NCBI GenBank assembly: GCA_947561715.1
Contig: OX387197.1
Location: 6,259,001-6,323,000, forward strand
DNA from: Ascidia mentula
Taxonomy: Eukaryota; Chordata; Ascidiacea; Phlebobranchia; Ascidiidae
Length of the DNA stretch: 64,000 nucleotides
Reading direction: 5' to 3'
Each line of letters opens with the position of its first letter. Position 1 is the first letter of the stretch. Position numbers and translations under genes: made by a program. The notes below the pieces were generated by a model that was not told where the DNA came from, did not search any database, and saw nothing but the letters and a program-made list of their open reading frames with translations. Of this stretch, positions 1 through 11,507 are shown piece after piece.

Positions 1-56
1 AACAACGTTGCCAGTTAGTGTATGTGTTGGGTGAGGAACAGCTTTGTTTAATTTAC

Positions 57-1232
57 CTGAAGTTTTTGATTGAGGAGAAGGTGCAAGAAGTCTCAACGGG
101 AAAAGAATCACAGATGTTTAAATCGTTGGTAAAGGTGTACGCTGGGGCAAAGAAATGGGGCAGTGAGAATGTCACACTTCCAATCCCCATGAGAAAAGTG
201 CCCCACCCCAACCACTGGGGTTTGTGACTTCTGCCCCCCAAATACGTCACAAAGAGGACCGCGGCGCAACTCGCTATGTCGTAACAGGAGGAAATAAATC
301 CGGACTCCGTGCTGCTCAGTTTGAACCTGGAGACAAAAGAATAGAAACCTCATTGGGTTTTTATAAAAAATGTACCTTTTTATAATGCTATTTTTGCTGC
401 CAGGTATTGTAATTTTAAAGAACTGTTATTCTGGCATAAGGTTACGAGATTTATATTAAAACTGGCGGTTCATCTACCATCCGGTGAAACTTCTCCAGGG
501 TTATTTGCCAACAAGTTATCACGTCTATAAACATCAAAATCGCAAGAAAAACGTAAGAAAACACAAGAAAAAGGGGGAGATAAAATGTACCTTTTTGTTT
601 TATAAACACTACCTATTCGGGGTTTTTGTGCCATTTGTAAGTCGTCTATATGTCCGAAAAAGTTTTTGTTTTCAACGGGACAAATTTTAACATGTTTTTC
701 TGCGCCGCTTTTGCAGTGAAAAATGATCAGGAATTTTAACCTTGTTAGAATTTTAAACTAAAACGCAATAAACAGAACGAACAGATTGATAAAAATGATA
801 TCCGTCAAGGCAAAACCATGCATATCGCTCAAGAAAAACCCTTCTGAAACGGTCTGAACGCGACTGAAAGTTTCGGAAAAATAAGACGACAAAACAACTT
901 TTGTGGAAACGGTAAAAAAACTAACGCGAAACCTTTTTTCGACGGTGCTAATCACAGAGTTAGTATGGCCGTTCACGATAAAACTACCGGCGAAAACTCC
1001 AAGTCCCATCGTCAGCAAAGCTCCAGTGGGTGTAGCAAACCTTTGCAGAAACGATATCGGGTGTCTAGAAAAATGTAGTCTGTTTAGGGTGACCACAGTC
1101 CACAGTCTGACACAGCATATGTGAATTTCTGTATGACTATAGGTGTTTATCCTACCTTGAAGAACCACAACATTGTACGCCGCACGTTTTGTCGGGATCC
1201 TCGTCGCGTTGATCCCTTGGATTTGGATTCAT
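57..1232 (-). CDS. SLCO4A1: OATP4-type organic anion transporter, N-terminal part (runs off left edge)
   Basis: This is the 5' end of a solute carrier organic anion transporter, a 12-TM plasma membrane carrier of thyroid hormone and bile-acid type anions. Coding exons are 1156-1232, 933-1064 and 57-326, all joined in phase 2, and a donor at 55-56 leads out of the window. The predicted start gives a short N-terminus (MNPNPRDQRDED), with an in-frame stop upstream. The second exon encodes FLQRFATPTGALL and the first membrane segment, ending VISTVEKRF. The third reads SGFISSCYDIASCAAV, then GGRSHKPQWLGWGTFLMG, which matches the highly conserved OATP4 stretch GGSGHKPRWLGWGVLLMG. The short N-terminus before TM1 is close to the minimum for the family. 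About four fifths of the protein lies outside the window. OATP4A is the best match by recall; 4C1 is less similar. The family call is secure, the orthologue call moderate. Confidence 0.88.
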
Positions 1233-2812
1233 AATACCAACAGTACAAGTGTTCAACCTGGATTAATCGGCCAACAATTGAATTGGAATTCTAAGGAATC
1301 TCAGCTAAAATTAATAATAAGGTGTTAACATTAGGCATGTTCTATTAACGTAAGGAAAATCTAAACATCTTAGACGTTTCAACTTGCTGCGAAATACACA
1401 ATTAAGTTATTCAAAACACACAATTTCACTCCATCGGCACAGAAGAGTTCATTTACACCAGCTGTATATTTTTCTAAGATGTTAACAGCCATTCTACGTC
1501 GACCAACCACAAAATTAGATCCCTTGGATTAGCTCATTTACTATCAGTAGCAGCAGAACAACGTTTATGAATTATACGTCGATAGAAAAACGCATATGAT
1601 CTCTTCCTTTGGCAAACGCAACTTTCCGGTGTCGAATGCCACTGGCTTCAACTGGTTACAGAGACTGAACATTTAGCCTCAAACAACCAATCTTTTTTTT
1701 TCGATCTTTCAGGACCAAACATGAGTAGTGGCGTAAGATTCTTCGTACACGTGGTCAATGAACTGTTAAGGAATGCGTGAGAAGCGCCAACTGTCAAGAT
1801 CCTTCCTTAGTGCAGCAACATTTTACTAACAGTTACTTTACGCCTTGATTTTCATCTTTAGGTATTATGAACATGAATTTATGATCGTCAGAAAGTATAA
1901 TACCACCCGTTTCCACCTAAGAACACAAAGTTTAGCAAATAATGCCACTGATTCTATAGGGTGGCCGCGGTAATCGCTTTAAAAATCTACACAAATGAGT
2001 TTACAACAAATCGCGTGATGATTCAATTTAAATTTTAAAATAACACAGCACTTTCCAATCATCAAACCTCTTGTCACCACACTCAAAAGCTCAAGACACA
2101 TTCAAAAAATAACAATAACTTCGGTGTGAGTGCAAAATTCGAGTAATACCAGTTTATTTAAGGAAAATGTAAAATGTCTTTGTTAAAGTATATTGCCATA
2201 GTTTGGGTTTGGGAACATGACTTTAGCCAAGGAACAAACTATTATTGGCATTATGTTCACTTTGCCACATCATATAACCCATTGTATGTTTTTCACAAAT
2301 TTTGTGCTTGGACATATATGGAACTTTTATATTTTTAAAATTGTGAAAAAAAAACTTGTGTTTTAATGATTCTGGTAAATTTCAAGGATGCCAGTTGTCT
2401 TGGAGTATGTCATATGTGGCATTTTATTTTATCATATACTCATGAAAACTGCTTTCAGTCTCATACCAAAGGTGAATTTCTCAGAAGGTTAGTTAAATTA
2501 AAAATTATTGTCCTTTTATTTAGTGAACCGGACTAAATTGATATAACTATGACACAAAAACTAAGACACAAAGCGCAACAGCCAAAACGTTTTCAAGAAA
2601 TGTTTTCACATGAAGAAAAAAATGTTTTACCACATTTAAAAAAAAAAATGATAAAAACATGTGACAATGTAAAACAGAACCTTGTTCTGTACGTGTTCAA
2701 CACTGTGTTATATTTCATGTTTGCAAAAAAACAGAGATTAGGAGAATGATTGACAGCTAGTGCAATGTTTAATATTATTGGTTAACAAAACATACAGCTA
2801 TTCGCTTGATAG
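1233..2812. other. Intergenic, 5' of SLCO4-like and 3' of NKAPD1-like
   Basis: No gene was recognised in this 1.6 kb. It should hold the promoter of the SLCO4-like gene. A candidate acceptor ending in CCAG lies about 25 bp before that start codon. On the minus strand an AATAAA hexamer (2515-2520) lies about 295 bp past the NKAPD1-like stop and could be its poly(A) signal. The short ORF at 2549-2749 is A-rich and has no recognisable content. Confidence 0.5.
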
Positions 2813-3235
2813 CTATCTATCCTTCTTTTTCTTATGCTTAGATTGTTTGTGCTTCTTTTTCTTTTTTGTTTTCTTGGCACTCTTTCTTTCTGGTGATGAC
2901 TCTTCGAACATTTTTCCAGATATGGCATCTTCTGGGTAAAGTTCTATGAAACCGGAATGTCCCCACCTTTCACATGGCTTAACTGGATTGGAGTTTGAGA
3001 CAGTGGTGACTTGCACCACTTCATGATCACTGCTTGACTGATCAGAAGAACTAGAAGTTGATGGGGAATGTTTGCGCTTTCTTGGCTTTCGTTTTTTCTT
3101 CTCTGCCTTCTGCTGCATCTTCTTGTGCTGCTTCCACATTTGCTGCTCCTCTTTCATACGATTGTCAAGTTCAGCATTCATAACAATCTTGCTTGCAGCA
3201 TGTTTGTTGATTTTGCTTCTTCCAGATGACTCCAT
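2813..3235 (-). CDS. NKAPD1: NKAPD1-like lysine/serine-rich protein, 140 aa
   Basis: A single open exon encodes a strongly basic, low-complexity protein. The N-terminal helix (KEEQQMWKQHKKMQQK) resembles the start of human NKAPD1. A Lys/Arg block and a Ser-rich stretch follow. The diagnostic motif RWGHSGFIELYPED (about residues 90-103) matches human RWGHSGYKELYPEE. The protein ends in a poly-Lys tail. At 140 residues it is about half the human length, and the missing part is the long RS/KK-rich C-terminus. I chose the ATG in GCCATGG (3235) because it has an ideal start context. A strong acceptor lies at 3269-3270, and an upstream ATG at about 3265 opens a five-codon uORF. If an upstream exon exists, the reading frame stays open for 11 more codons to the acceptor. 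Function is unknown beyond a likely nuclear location inferred from composition. Confidence 0.75.
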   Translation of the reverse strand: MESSGRSKINKHAASKIVMNAELDNRMKEEQQMWKQHKKMQQKAEKKKRKPRKRKHSPSTSSSSDQSSSDHEVVQVTTVSNSNPVKPCERWGHSGFIELYPEDAISGKMFEESSPERKSAKKTKKKKKHKQSKHKKKKDR

Positions 3236-3261
3236 GGCATTTTTGTTCAGGTGGCAACTTT

Positions 3262-3290
3262 CATATTTCTGCATTGATAAAAAAAATGCA
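3262..3290 (-). promoter_or_regulatory. 3' splice acceptor before NKAPD1-like start
   Basis: On the minus strand a T-rich run followed by ATCAATGCAG ends 33 bp before the chosen start codon. No upstream exon was found. This fits a trans-splice acceptor or a 5'-UTR intron. Confidence 0.5.
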
Positions 3291-4718
3291 ATTATTCACT
3301 ATCCAAGATTTCGCAACTAAGCAAAAACAAAGAAATGCAATCAAAGAACAAATTGTTGTGGTTGCTAATAGTTTTCTGCATCAAACTATTGGGTAGTATT
3401 GCTGCCAGTATGTGTGGGGTTACTAGCAATATGTACAGGTAATTGTTTCGCCACAATGCTTTGTGACATCTTTCCTCTAAACAACAAAAAAATCTGGGAA
3501 ACTACCTGGTGATTTTTGAACATCCGCCACAAAAATAGAAGGTACGCGAGTGAGCTATAGAATTGTTACTAGTATAATCCGATTTAGGTTCAATGCGTCT
3601 GTAAAATATATAGTGCTGAAAGCAAAGTATGGTAGAACGCTGTTCCGGTTAAATAATTCTTTCCAGTACGCCGTTCCGGTGGAAATTCAATTGACGGTGT
3701 GTATAGATAATAGGTTTCACACTTTAAACAAAACCGGTTTTATAACACCATTTTATAACCTAAACTGCGCTAATTTAGTTGTGTTAATATTCTTTTACCT
3801 TAAGAAAGCTGTGAAACATTTTTACGATTGCAAAGTTTGTGATACATACATTATATTTTAATTACTGGCGGCTTGGTAATAATTATAATTGATTTAGAAA
3901 CACTATTAACAGATTTGCTCATTAAGAAAAAAAAGACTTGCCCATACTGTTTTTAACGTTATGGACCAGTTTCATGTATATGCTTCATGTACGAAAAACG
4001 TTTCGGCAAGAACTTATGTCAATAATTCATTTGTTTGGTAGAAAAGCTCGGTGAGAATAATTAACGGACATCTGGGACCAAGATTAAATCCACTGTCGCG
4101 ACAGAAAGTAATTTTACAATTTAAAAAGAATTGAAAAGTGTTTATGTTTGCAGAAAATTGATTTGAATGAAATATTGATTACCCCTCACAAAAAAATATG
4201 ATTCAGTGGATTGCCTTCCTCCTGCTAAATTTGCAGGGAGGAATAAAACGAAAACGAACCTCTCTACGTTAGGTTAAAGTGCCAAAACCACGACAGTTTT
4301 TTTGTTTCTTTCGGGTAAGTCGGGAAGTGTGTTTTCCGAAACAGTGGATCGTTTTACTATTATCTGTTGAACAAAAAGAAACGTGGCGTTTATGGCTGTA
4401 AAAACACCAGACACGTTACGCATACTACAAAAGCTAGCCGTTGCAATTCACTGTAAATGTTTCTATTGTTTTTAGTCGTTTAGGCTACAGTTGAAGATTG
4501 TCTTGTCTTTTGGGGCCTTTTCTAAGTCTAACTTTTTGTATTAAACCGTTTAGTACCTTCTAGGCTCTACTATTACTTTGAAGTAATTTTGTGTTTAAAT
4601 AATAGTTTCTTGCTGACAGGTTTTTAGCACATTATGAGGCCATGATGGGCATTCACTGTACTGGTGTTATTCTGTTAAATGATCAGTTCAACGATTAAGT
4701 TCTTTGCTTTTACTCAGC
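3291..4718. other. Head-to-head intergenic region, NKAPD1-like / UBTD
   Basis: About 1.4 kb separates two divergent genes and must hold both promoters. An ORF of 103 codons at 3550-3861 (plus) has biased AT-rich composition and no recognisable motif; I treat it as chance. Nothing else was recognised. Confidence 0.5.
4701..4718 (+). promoter_or_regulatory. 3' splice acceptor before UBTD start
   Basis: TCTTTGCTTTTACTCAG at 4701-4717 is a strong polypyrimidine plus CAG acceptor, one base before the ATG. With no evident upstream exon it is a candidate spliced-leader trans-splice site, or alternatively the end of a 5'-UTR intron. Confidence 0.5.
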
Positions 4719-7700
4719 ATGGGTTCCTGTTTGGGCAGTCAAAGATCAAGAGATGAACCAAGATATGGATCTTCTCGATATCCAGGTGTTTTTAAACGTT
4801 TTGTTAAATATAGGTCCCTAAACTTGTTGTTGTTGTTGTTGTTTGTATGTGCTTTGGTGGTCAAACACTGCCTGATTAGGCTAAAAAGAATAATGCAAAT
4901 GTTTTTTCACCCAAATTATGAATTTTCCAAGTAGTACTGCACCTGAACAAACTCTTTGTATATACAGGATTGTTTTTGAAAGCGTTACTTTTTACCTAAA
5001 CTTTATTTAGTAAAACTAAGCTGTGACTTTGTAGAACTTAGGAATCAAGTGATTTCATGTCAAATCACCCAACTTGAATTGCTTTTTTGACCTGAAACAA
5101 TGGCACAATGAATAATTTGAATGCCTACTGTTTGCAATACTTATGCGGTGTTTTGCACTGAGGTTTGCTGTTTTTTGTTAATTATTCATAGGTGTAATTG
5201 TTTTCATAACTGTTTTTTAGCCATGGGCAAAAACCAGCCATTAAAGAAGGAACATCCAAAATGGAAAAGTGACATTCCATTGACAGAAGGCCAGCTTTTA
5301 AGTAAACGAGATGAGTTTTGGGACACAGCACCTGTTTTTGAAGGTATTTTTTGGGGAGATAATTGAACACATGTTAATCACATGCAAATATAACTTTAGT
5401 ATTATGGATTCTAACCGAAGCCAACTAGCCCTGAAAATAAAACACCTTCCAATTTGAAATTTTTTGTTGTTATAAGTATTTCAAACCAGCTTTGTGGATG
5501 GCTTCTATCCATTTTATTGAGCTGTTTTGGGAGAGATTGTTTCAATCTTGCACATCTGATTGTGGTAACACCTTTATCATCAGGTCGCAAGGAAATATGG
5601 GATGCCTTGAAAGCTGCGGCATCAGCTTTAGAAGGTGGTGACACTGGTTTGGCGCAGGCTATTATTGATGGTGCCAACATTACTTTACCCCATGGTAAGA
5701 CTGCAAATATCACAGTTTTCTGTAACAAACATGCCAATATGATCGGTACATTATTTAATTATTTTCATTTTTATATTCATTTTGTTCAATCTTTGTGCAT
5801 ATCACTCTAAGTATATGAAGTGAAAGTGAAGCATATGCAATTTTCACGCAAAGTTAAGGTAGTTTTTTTGGCAGGGACGCTTATGGATTGTTATGATGAA
5901 CTTGGGGCCCACTACCAGCTTCCAGTGTACTGCTTGTCCTCTCCGTTGAACTTAGTGAAAGATCCCACATCCTTTCCAGTGATAAGCGACGACGACATGA
6001 AGGAAATAAAAGATGGAGATACGTAAGTGAGATTTGTAATTCAGCATGGGCTCAAATATTGACCATAGGCATATCTTACAGAGTGTTGAAATTGCAGAAA
6101 ATTGTTAATTTATTCTTAAATAAATACAGTGCCCATAAAAGTGCTTGTTTTTGCTGCATGTTGCTTAGTATCCAAATCTGCTAATAATATGTTTAGGCTT
6201 TAAACTTTCATAGTTGGCTTTAAACTTTCATAGTTGGCTTGTAATAGTTTAGCTCAAAGGTCACTTTGATGTTCCTGTAGGTTTTCAAAGTTAATCAAAA
6301 ACATCTAGTGACCTTTCTAATGGTTTGTGTGCATCGAAGGGTCAACAAAATTCCTACCAACTTATGTTTTGCAGCTCTAAACATGTTTTAGCTTAGTGCA
6401 AACATAATGCAGCTAGTTCTTTGCATGTCAATGGTTGTCGACTTCTTGTTCATCCCAATGTACTCTGTCGTTTTTGTTGCCTAGGAAGTGCGATATATTA
6501 CACCATGCAAAGGGTAAAAAATGAACATTTTCCTTTCAGTTTCACTTCCTTAACAAACATTAAATACAAGTTGATAAAAGTAAAAACAATACCACCATTA
6601 CACAATGGGACGAAAATTGAATATGGCCCATGTCCTTTTTGTCAATGTATTTTCCAGCTCAGCGTAACAGAAAGACAATATTGGGTGATGTAAATTAAAT
6701 GTTGATTCTTTTTTAATTGTTGTTTAAGACATGCATGGAAGCAGTGATTGTTACGCTCATGTCACTTTAAATTCATGCTTTGTGAAGAAAACAAAATTTC
6801 CAATTTAAAAAATTGCTTAGCTTTCTGGTAACTGTACTTGTTTTAAAAATTTTTATTGTTATTTGGGAGGATTTCACGTGTCTGCTTTCGCTTTTGTATA
6901 TTTTATTCATTCACACCCAAATGGCTTTCCACTCTTCAAACCTAAAGAGTTAATGGACACTCTGTGTTTGGTCACTAAAATCTTGATCAGTGATGTTGCA
7001 CAGGTTGGTAGAGTTTACAGAGAAGTAGCAGACAAACATAGACGTCCTTTCATGCAGTTTTATGGCATACTATGGTTGGTGGTTGTCTGCTTCACAGTGA
7101 GTCACAGAACAATTTAAAGAAATCTTGCAGTAACCAGCCAATGGTTTTAAGTAGCCACAATCCTAATATTCATGAAAATTAATTATTCATGACATGTCTA
7201 GCAAGAGAATAGCGATTCATGGTGATACCTTTTGTGAAAATATGAAAGTTATCATATTCACAATACTGTATCATTTTCAAGCATATATATTATTCTGTAC
7301 GTGTATTATATAAATATGAATTATAACATTTGAAATTAAGTTTGTCCAGTAAATAGCAGGAGAAAGCAAATGTAATGTTTCATAATGTTGTATACATCCA
7401 AATACAATAAACTATGGGTTAAGATGTGATTAGCTTAGGGTAATCTTTTCAGTCAATTAATCACTTGGATTAGTAGTCTGAGTTTGCTTTGTGTGCAGTG
7501 CTAAATTCAATGACTAAAAGGTCACATGCTGATGATCTTTTGAAGCAGCGCGTTCAATTTGCGTCATTGGAAGTTAAAACGACAAAATAACCTCCCCCCA
7601 TACAAGTTCAATGTTATATAAAATATTTACAAACCTAAACAAACTAAACACAGTTTTGTAAGCTGGACATGTTTAATTTTTAATTTCAGGTCTGCGTTGC

Positions 7701-8443
7701 CAATTCGAGTTCGTCTGAGCACGGAAAGAGAAGTTCGATTGAAAGTACTTCGGGAAGACTACATATCAGTTGCCAAGAGGCGCTTGGCAGTGCAGGCAAG
7801 AGCCGCTTATGGCATTACGTTGAATTAAATTTACCAAAGTCTCCTGGGACATGATGGCTGAGTGCTGTCCCTAGATATATTTAGACTATTTTCTTTCCCC
7901 AAAATCAATAATATCTGCCAACCTTCTGTGAAATATTTGCATTTTCTGCCCTGTTGTAATATTTGAAACAAAATATTGTGACAGAATTTAACACTTATCA
8001 TTTTCATCAACTAAAAATTCACAGTACAACAAAAATGCTTTTGGTTGTGATGAATCTTTGACTCAAACTAGTTCTGTGTTTTTGCTAACTGCATCATAAT
8101 AATTTTGTCCTGCATAGAGTACAAATTGACTTATCCTTCCCATGTAAATCACAAGTAATAATCCTATTGCAAAAAATGTATGTGTGTGTATTTATGGCAT
8201 TGAAGATTCAATTCAGTACCATGTGCAACATATCATAGTTTAACTGTAAACACCAAACAAAATAGCAACCCTAGTCACAGTTACTTTTCATTCTAGGAGG
8301 ACATCCCTGTACCACAGCAGATGTGGTTGTTTGCTGGCAAAATGCTCACCGACCCACTTCGCATTGAGCAGTGCAAATTGGAAAAGGGGTTTGTCATACA
8401 ATGTGTTATCAAAGAGAAACAAAACTGCTTGGATGCAACCTGA
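4719..8443 (+). CDS. UBTD1: Ubiquitin domain-containing protein UBTD1/2, 233 aa
   Basis: Single orthologue of vertebrate UBTD1/UBTD2, which interact with E2 ubiquitin-conjugating enzymes. Exons are 4719-4785, 5221-5343, 5584-5694, 5875-6022, 7690-7795 and 8297-8443. All phases close, giving 233 residues against 227-234 in human. The N-terminus MGSCLGSQ keeps a Gly2/Cys4 acylation-type start. The conserved UBTD N-domain reads [20 protein letters not shown], then [15 protein letters not shown] and [12 protein letters not shown], ending LPHG. The C-terminal ubiquitin-like fold starts at [15 protein letters not shown] and ends in [10 protein letters not shown] and FVIQCVI. A candidate acceptor ends one base before the ATG. 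Intron 5 uses a GC donor (7796-7797) in a strong context (CAG|GCAAGAG); failure to splice would stop 11 codons later and remove half of the ubiquitin fold. Confidence 0.95.
6196..6240 (+). repeat. 20-bp tandem duplication in UBTD intron 4
   Basis: The 20-bp unit starting GGCTTTAAACTTTCATAG occurs twice in exact copies (6196-6215 and 6216-6235), followed by five bases of a third copy. This looks like a recent local duplication. Confidence 0.85.
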
Positions 8444-11400
8444 TCCACTCAAACAGTGGCTTGCAAACTATTAGTACAATTCTGTGCTACCAGCAAGTCT
8501 CTCTAATCTCACTTCCAGTGTCTACTACTGTCTTCAAGCAGTATTTTTTCTTTCATCAATCAGTATTCTCCATTTTTTTAACTAAATGGCTTGCAACTTG
8601 TCCTTTTCTTGTTTTTTTTTACTGTTTAAAATGTGGTGGAAAGCCACACAGGATGTAAGCGGAGTATGCGACGCTCCTCGGACGTGTGCAGCAGCTGCCC
8701 ACCTGGCATGTGTACAAATTGTATTTAGTGCGTGGTTTTCGGCAACTACTTACGTAAAAATATGTGCGACCTTGATTTGGTCGCACACAAAAGGCATAGT
8801 GTTGCTGCCGTTGGTTAAAGAAGAATTCAATACATGCACTACAGGGGTCAGCAGAGAAAATTTAATTTTGTGAATGTGTTTTGTGTGGGTCTTGACCTCT
8901 AGTTGTAAATGCGGAAATCGGGTAAACTGGGGGGTTTATGCCAATTGTAGCCGAGCTGCTGTGGCACCTGATGCCTTTAGAGTCAAATTCGAGCTATGTG
9001 ACGAAATTAAACTCTGTCTTTTCTTTTGAAACAATGCACGAAAAACAACCACGGACATCCGCACTTGCTCGAGAAAGTCGATGTAAATTCCGTCTCGAGG
9101 AAAAATGTTTGGAAAAAACACAGCTTGCTCAGTTGTACTTCATAAGGTGGTCACCATACAGCTGTTTCAAAACGCGGACGTGTCTTTTTACCATTGGTCG
9201 TTTGTTTTTATCCCTCTTCGCGGACTAATAATTCAGGACAACTCTTGGATTATTTTAAAACACTTTGGCTGAGGGCACTGTTTCTACTTGTCCTTTTCTG
9301 TTGTAATAAATTTCTAGACAAAGGTACAATTGGTGCTTGTCAATAACACAGAGCCGGTTTTTTTAGCTGCGTTTGCAAAAAATTCCTTGGCTTGAGCGGA
9401 ACATTTGTTGCAAAGTTTTTTTCTCTTCCGCTTGGTTTCGTTTTGATTTTTTACCGGCTTGCGTTCGTGTGTGTCTTTGTTCATCAGATTTGTTTGTAAA
9501 TTTTCTATGTGCAATTATAATTTCCCATGACAACTTCGTGTTTTTTTGCGGCGAGGCCAGGAAGAACATAGACAACAAAAATATAAGGACAGTCCATTGT
9601 AGTGGGGTGCAACTTGTGCATCAAAACCACTGAGTTGTTTAATAGCTGACCGCATGTTCAAATATAAGTTATTGGAGCAGTGGTTCCAAATCATTTTCAG
9701 TTTTTCGCCGGTAATGACATTTTTACCACAATGAGCTTTGTTTTAATGTAAATTATTCAACTTTACCCGACCCTGGGATGTATCGCTAAGATTTGACTTT
9801 GACAGATGCGTTTCCGCAAACTGTGTCCCCCAACTGACCTATCCAAGTTATGACATATTTCGCGGCCGCGCGGCCCCTTGGTGGAAAGAACCAGTGGCAG
9901 GATCCAGTAGGTTCGCGCGAACATATGTTCTTGGAATTTAATAATCTCTAAGCGAACCGTTTGTTAACAACTGTATGTGTAGGCCTATGTTCTACCTCGA
10001 GCAACGTATTTCCGATATTATCATTTACAAGATTTCATGAGATTTCAAAATTCATTCTAGATATGTTATGTTTCGGTTTAAAGTTTTGTAACTTTCCAAT
10101 TTTTGGAGTTTGTTTGATGTTCGCACGACGAACTACCGGGATTCGAATCGCGGTGTTGTGATACGCGCGACGAGATCTTCTCCGTTAAAAATGGATCGAC
10201 AGGGTCATACACACTGCGCGCCATTATTCTAAACAAGCACAACGTAGTGTTTGAGTTATCTTGTGATGTGAAATAGTTCCACGCAATCCGATTAAAAATC
10301 GCGTCATCAGAAGATCGAGCTATTTGTATTTACTGACATGACAAACATCGGAGTAAACCAGATGTGTCAAAAGTAACAAATAGGTGGTATGACAGAAATA
10401 GGGCACCAAGGAATCTTCTGATTGCAACTTTAGTTGCCTAAAAAAAAACTAATTTTGCTTTTGTAGTGATTTACTAATTTCTAGAGTGTATACCCCAGCT
10501 GATTTAATCTGGCCCACTGAACGTTGTGGTGTCGCAGGAAAAAAACAATTCATACTGCAGTTTTAGTGTACTTGTCTTGCTTTCCTATTACCGCTTTTTA
10601 GAGGAGTAGTTGTTGTAAATACGTTTATTTGTTATAAACTGTAGTGTAAACACCTTTTCTTCACTTTTCATCACGTGACCCATTGGCACGCTTGTCAATT
10701 ATTTGCCCAGTGAGTCGAAACATAAAAAAAATTCTGTGCACCAACATAAAATATTACAGAGAAATACACCCAAGATAGACGAAGTCCATTATTTTATTGC
10801 AAATTACACAAAGCAACAACGATGCAACAATTAAAATATAGTTTTCACAACCGCTTCCAAGTTTCTGGGTACTTTGTGAAGTGAATTTTCCGTCTGTAAA
10901 CGCTATGGCTACCAGAGGCATTATGCTGATTTCTCAATTGGGATCCAGTGAACAAAAAACACCATTAAAGCTTTAAACAAACCCGTGCAACTCTTTGATG
11001 TATATACAATACATGGCACTAAAACTGCAAGCGAAAAATATATACAGCAACTGTTTCAGTCAGGTTGCATTTCTTTTGCTGAAAAGCAGAAAATATTTGT
11101 ATCCTTATTTATTCACCCGAACCACACAAAATCACTGGTTTTACACAACAGCTTGGGGATGAAGCTAAGTATGTGGCTTTTAATTCTACAAAACAACGTA
11201 AATACTTGGTCAGAAGAACAGTTTCTCTATGCTACGTATTTCACATGATAATATACACTACAATATAAGTATTGAATTAAAGGGCTACTTCGTGCTGTGG
11301 TTATACCCAATACATGTAAGTTCTGCACTTAGCAATATCACCAATGCCATACATCCACCTTCTTAATGTCAGGAGCTACCTGGCCAAATGGGTGCTCATT

Positions 11401-11507
11401 GATACGAAATTACATAGAACAGTGTCCACACTAAGTAAGTAAGTACACAAATTCACACACAAATAGGCTGCAAAGCATTATAGCGCTTGTAAAAGCAGGT
11501 GGTTACT
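8444..11507. other. Convergent intergenic region between UBTD and BCAP31
   Basis: Three kilobases lie between two convergent 3' ends. An AATAAA at 9305-9310 (plus) could serve UBTD. On the minus strand AATAAA occurs near 10793 and could serve BCAP31. A short CG-rich patch with NotI-type palindromic sequence lies near 9860. At about 9675 a hAT-like end (CAGTGGTTCC) occurs without a convincing partner or target duplication. No gene was recognised. Confidence 0.4.

Noticed and set aside
3550-3861. 103-codon plus-strand ORF
   Set aside because: AT-driven composition, no domain, no splice support, and it lies in a divergent promoter region.
9675-9895. Possible hAT element between CAGTGGTTCC and a distant GAACCAGTG
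   Set aside because: The ends match poorly and no flanking 8-bp duplication is present.
10130-10165. tRNA B-box-like GATTCGAATC
   Set aside because: No A box at the right distance and no cloverleaf could be drawn; similar short motifs at 36901 and 27829 also lack context.
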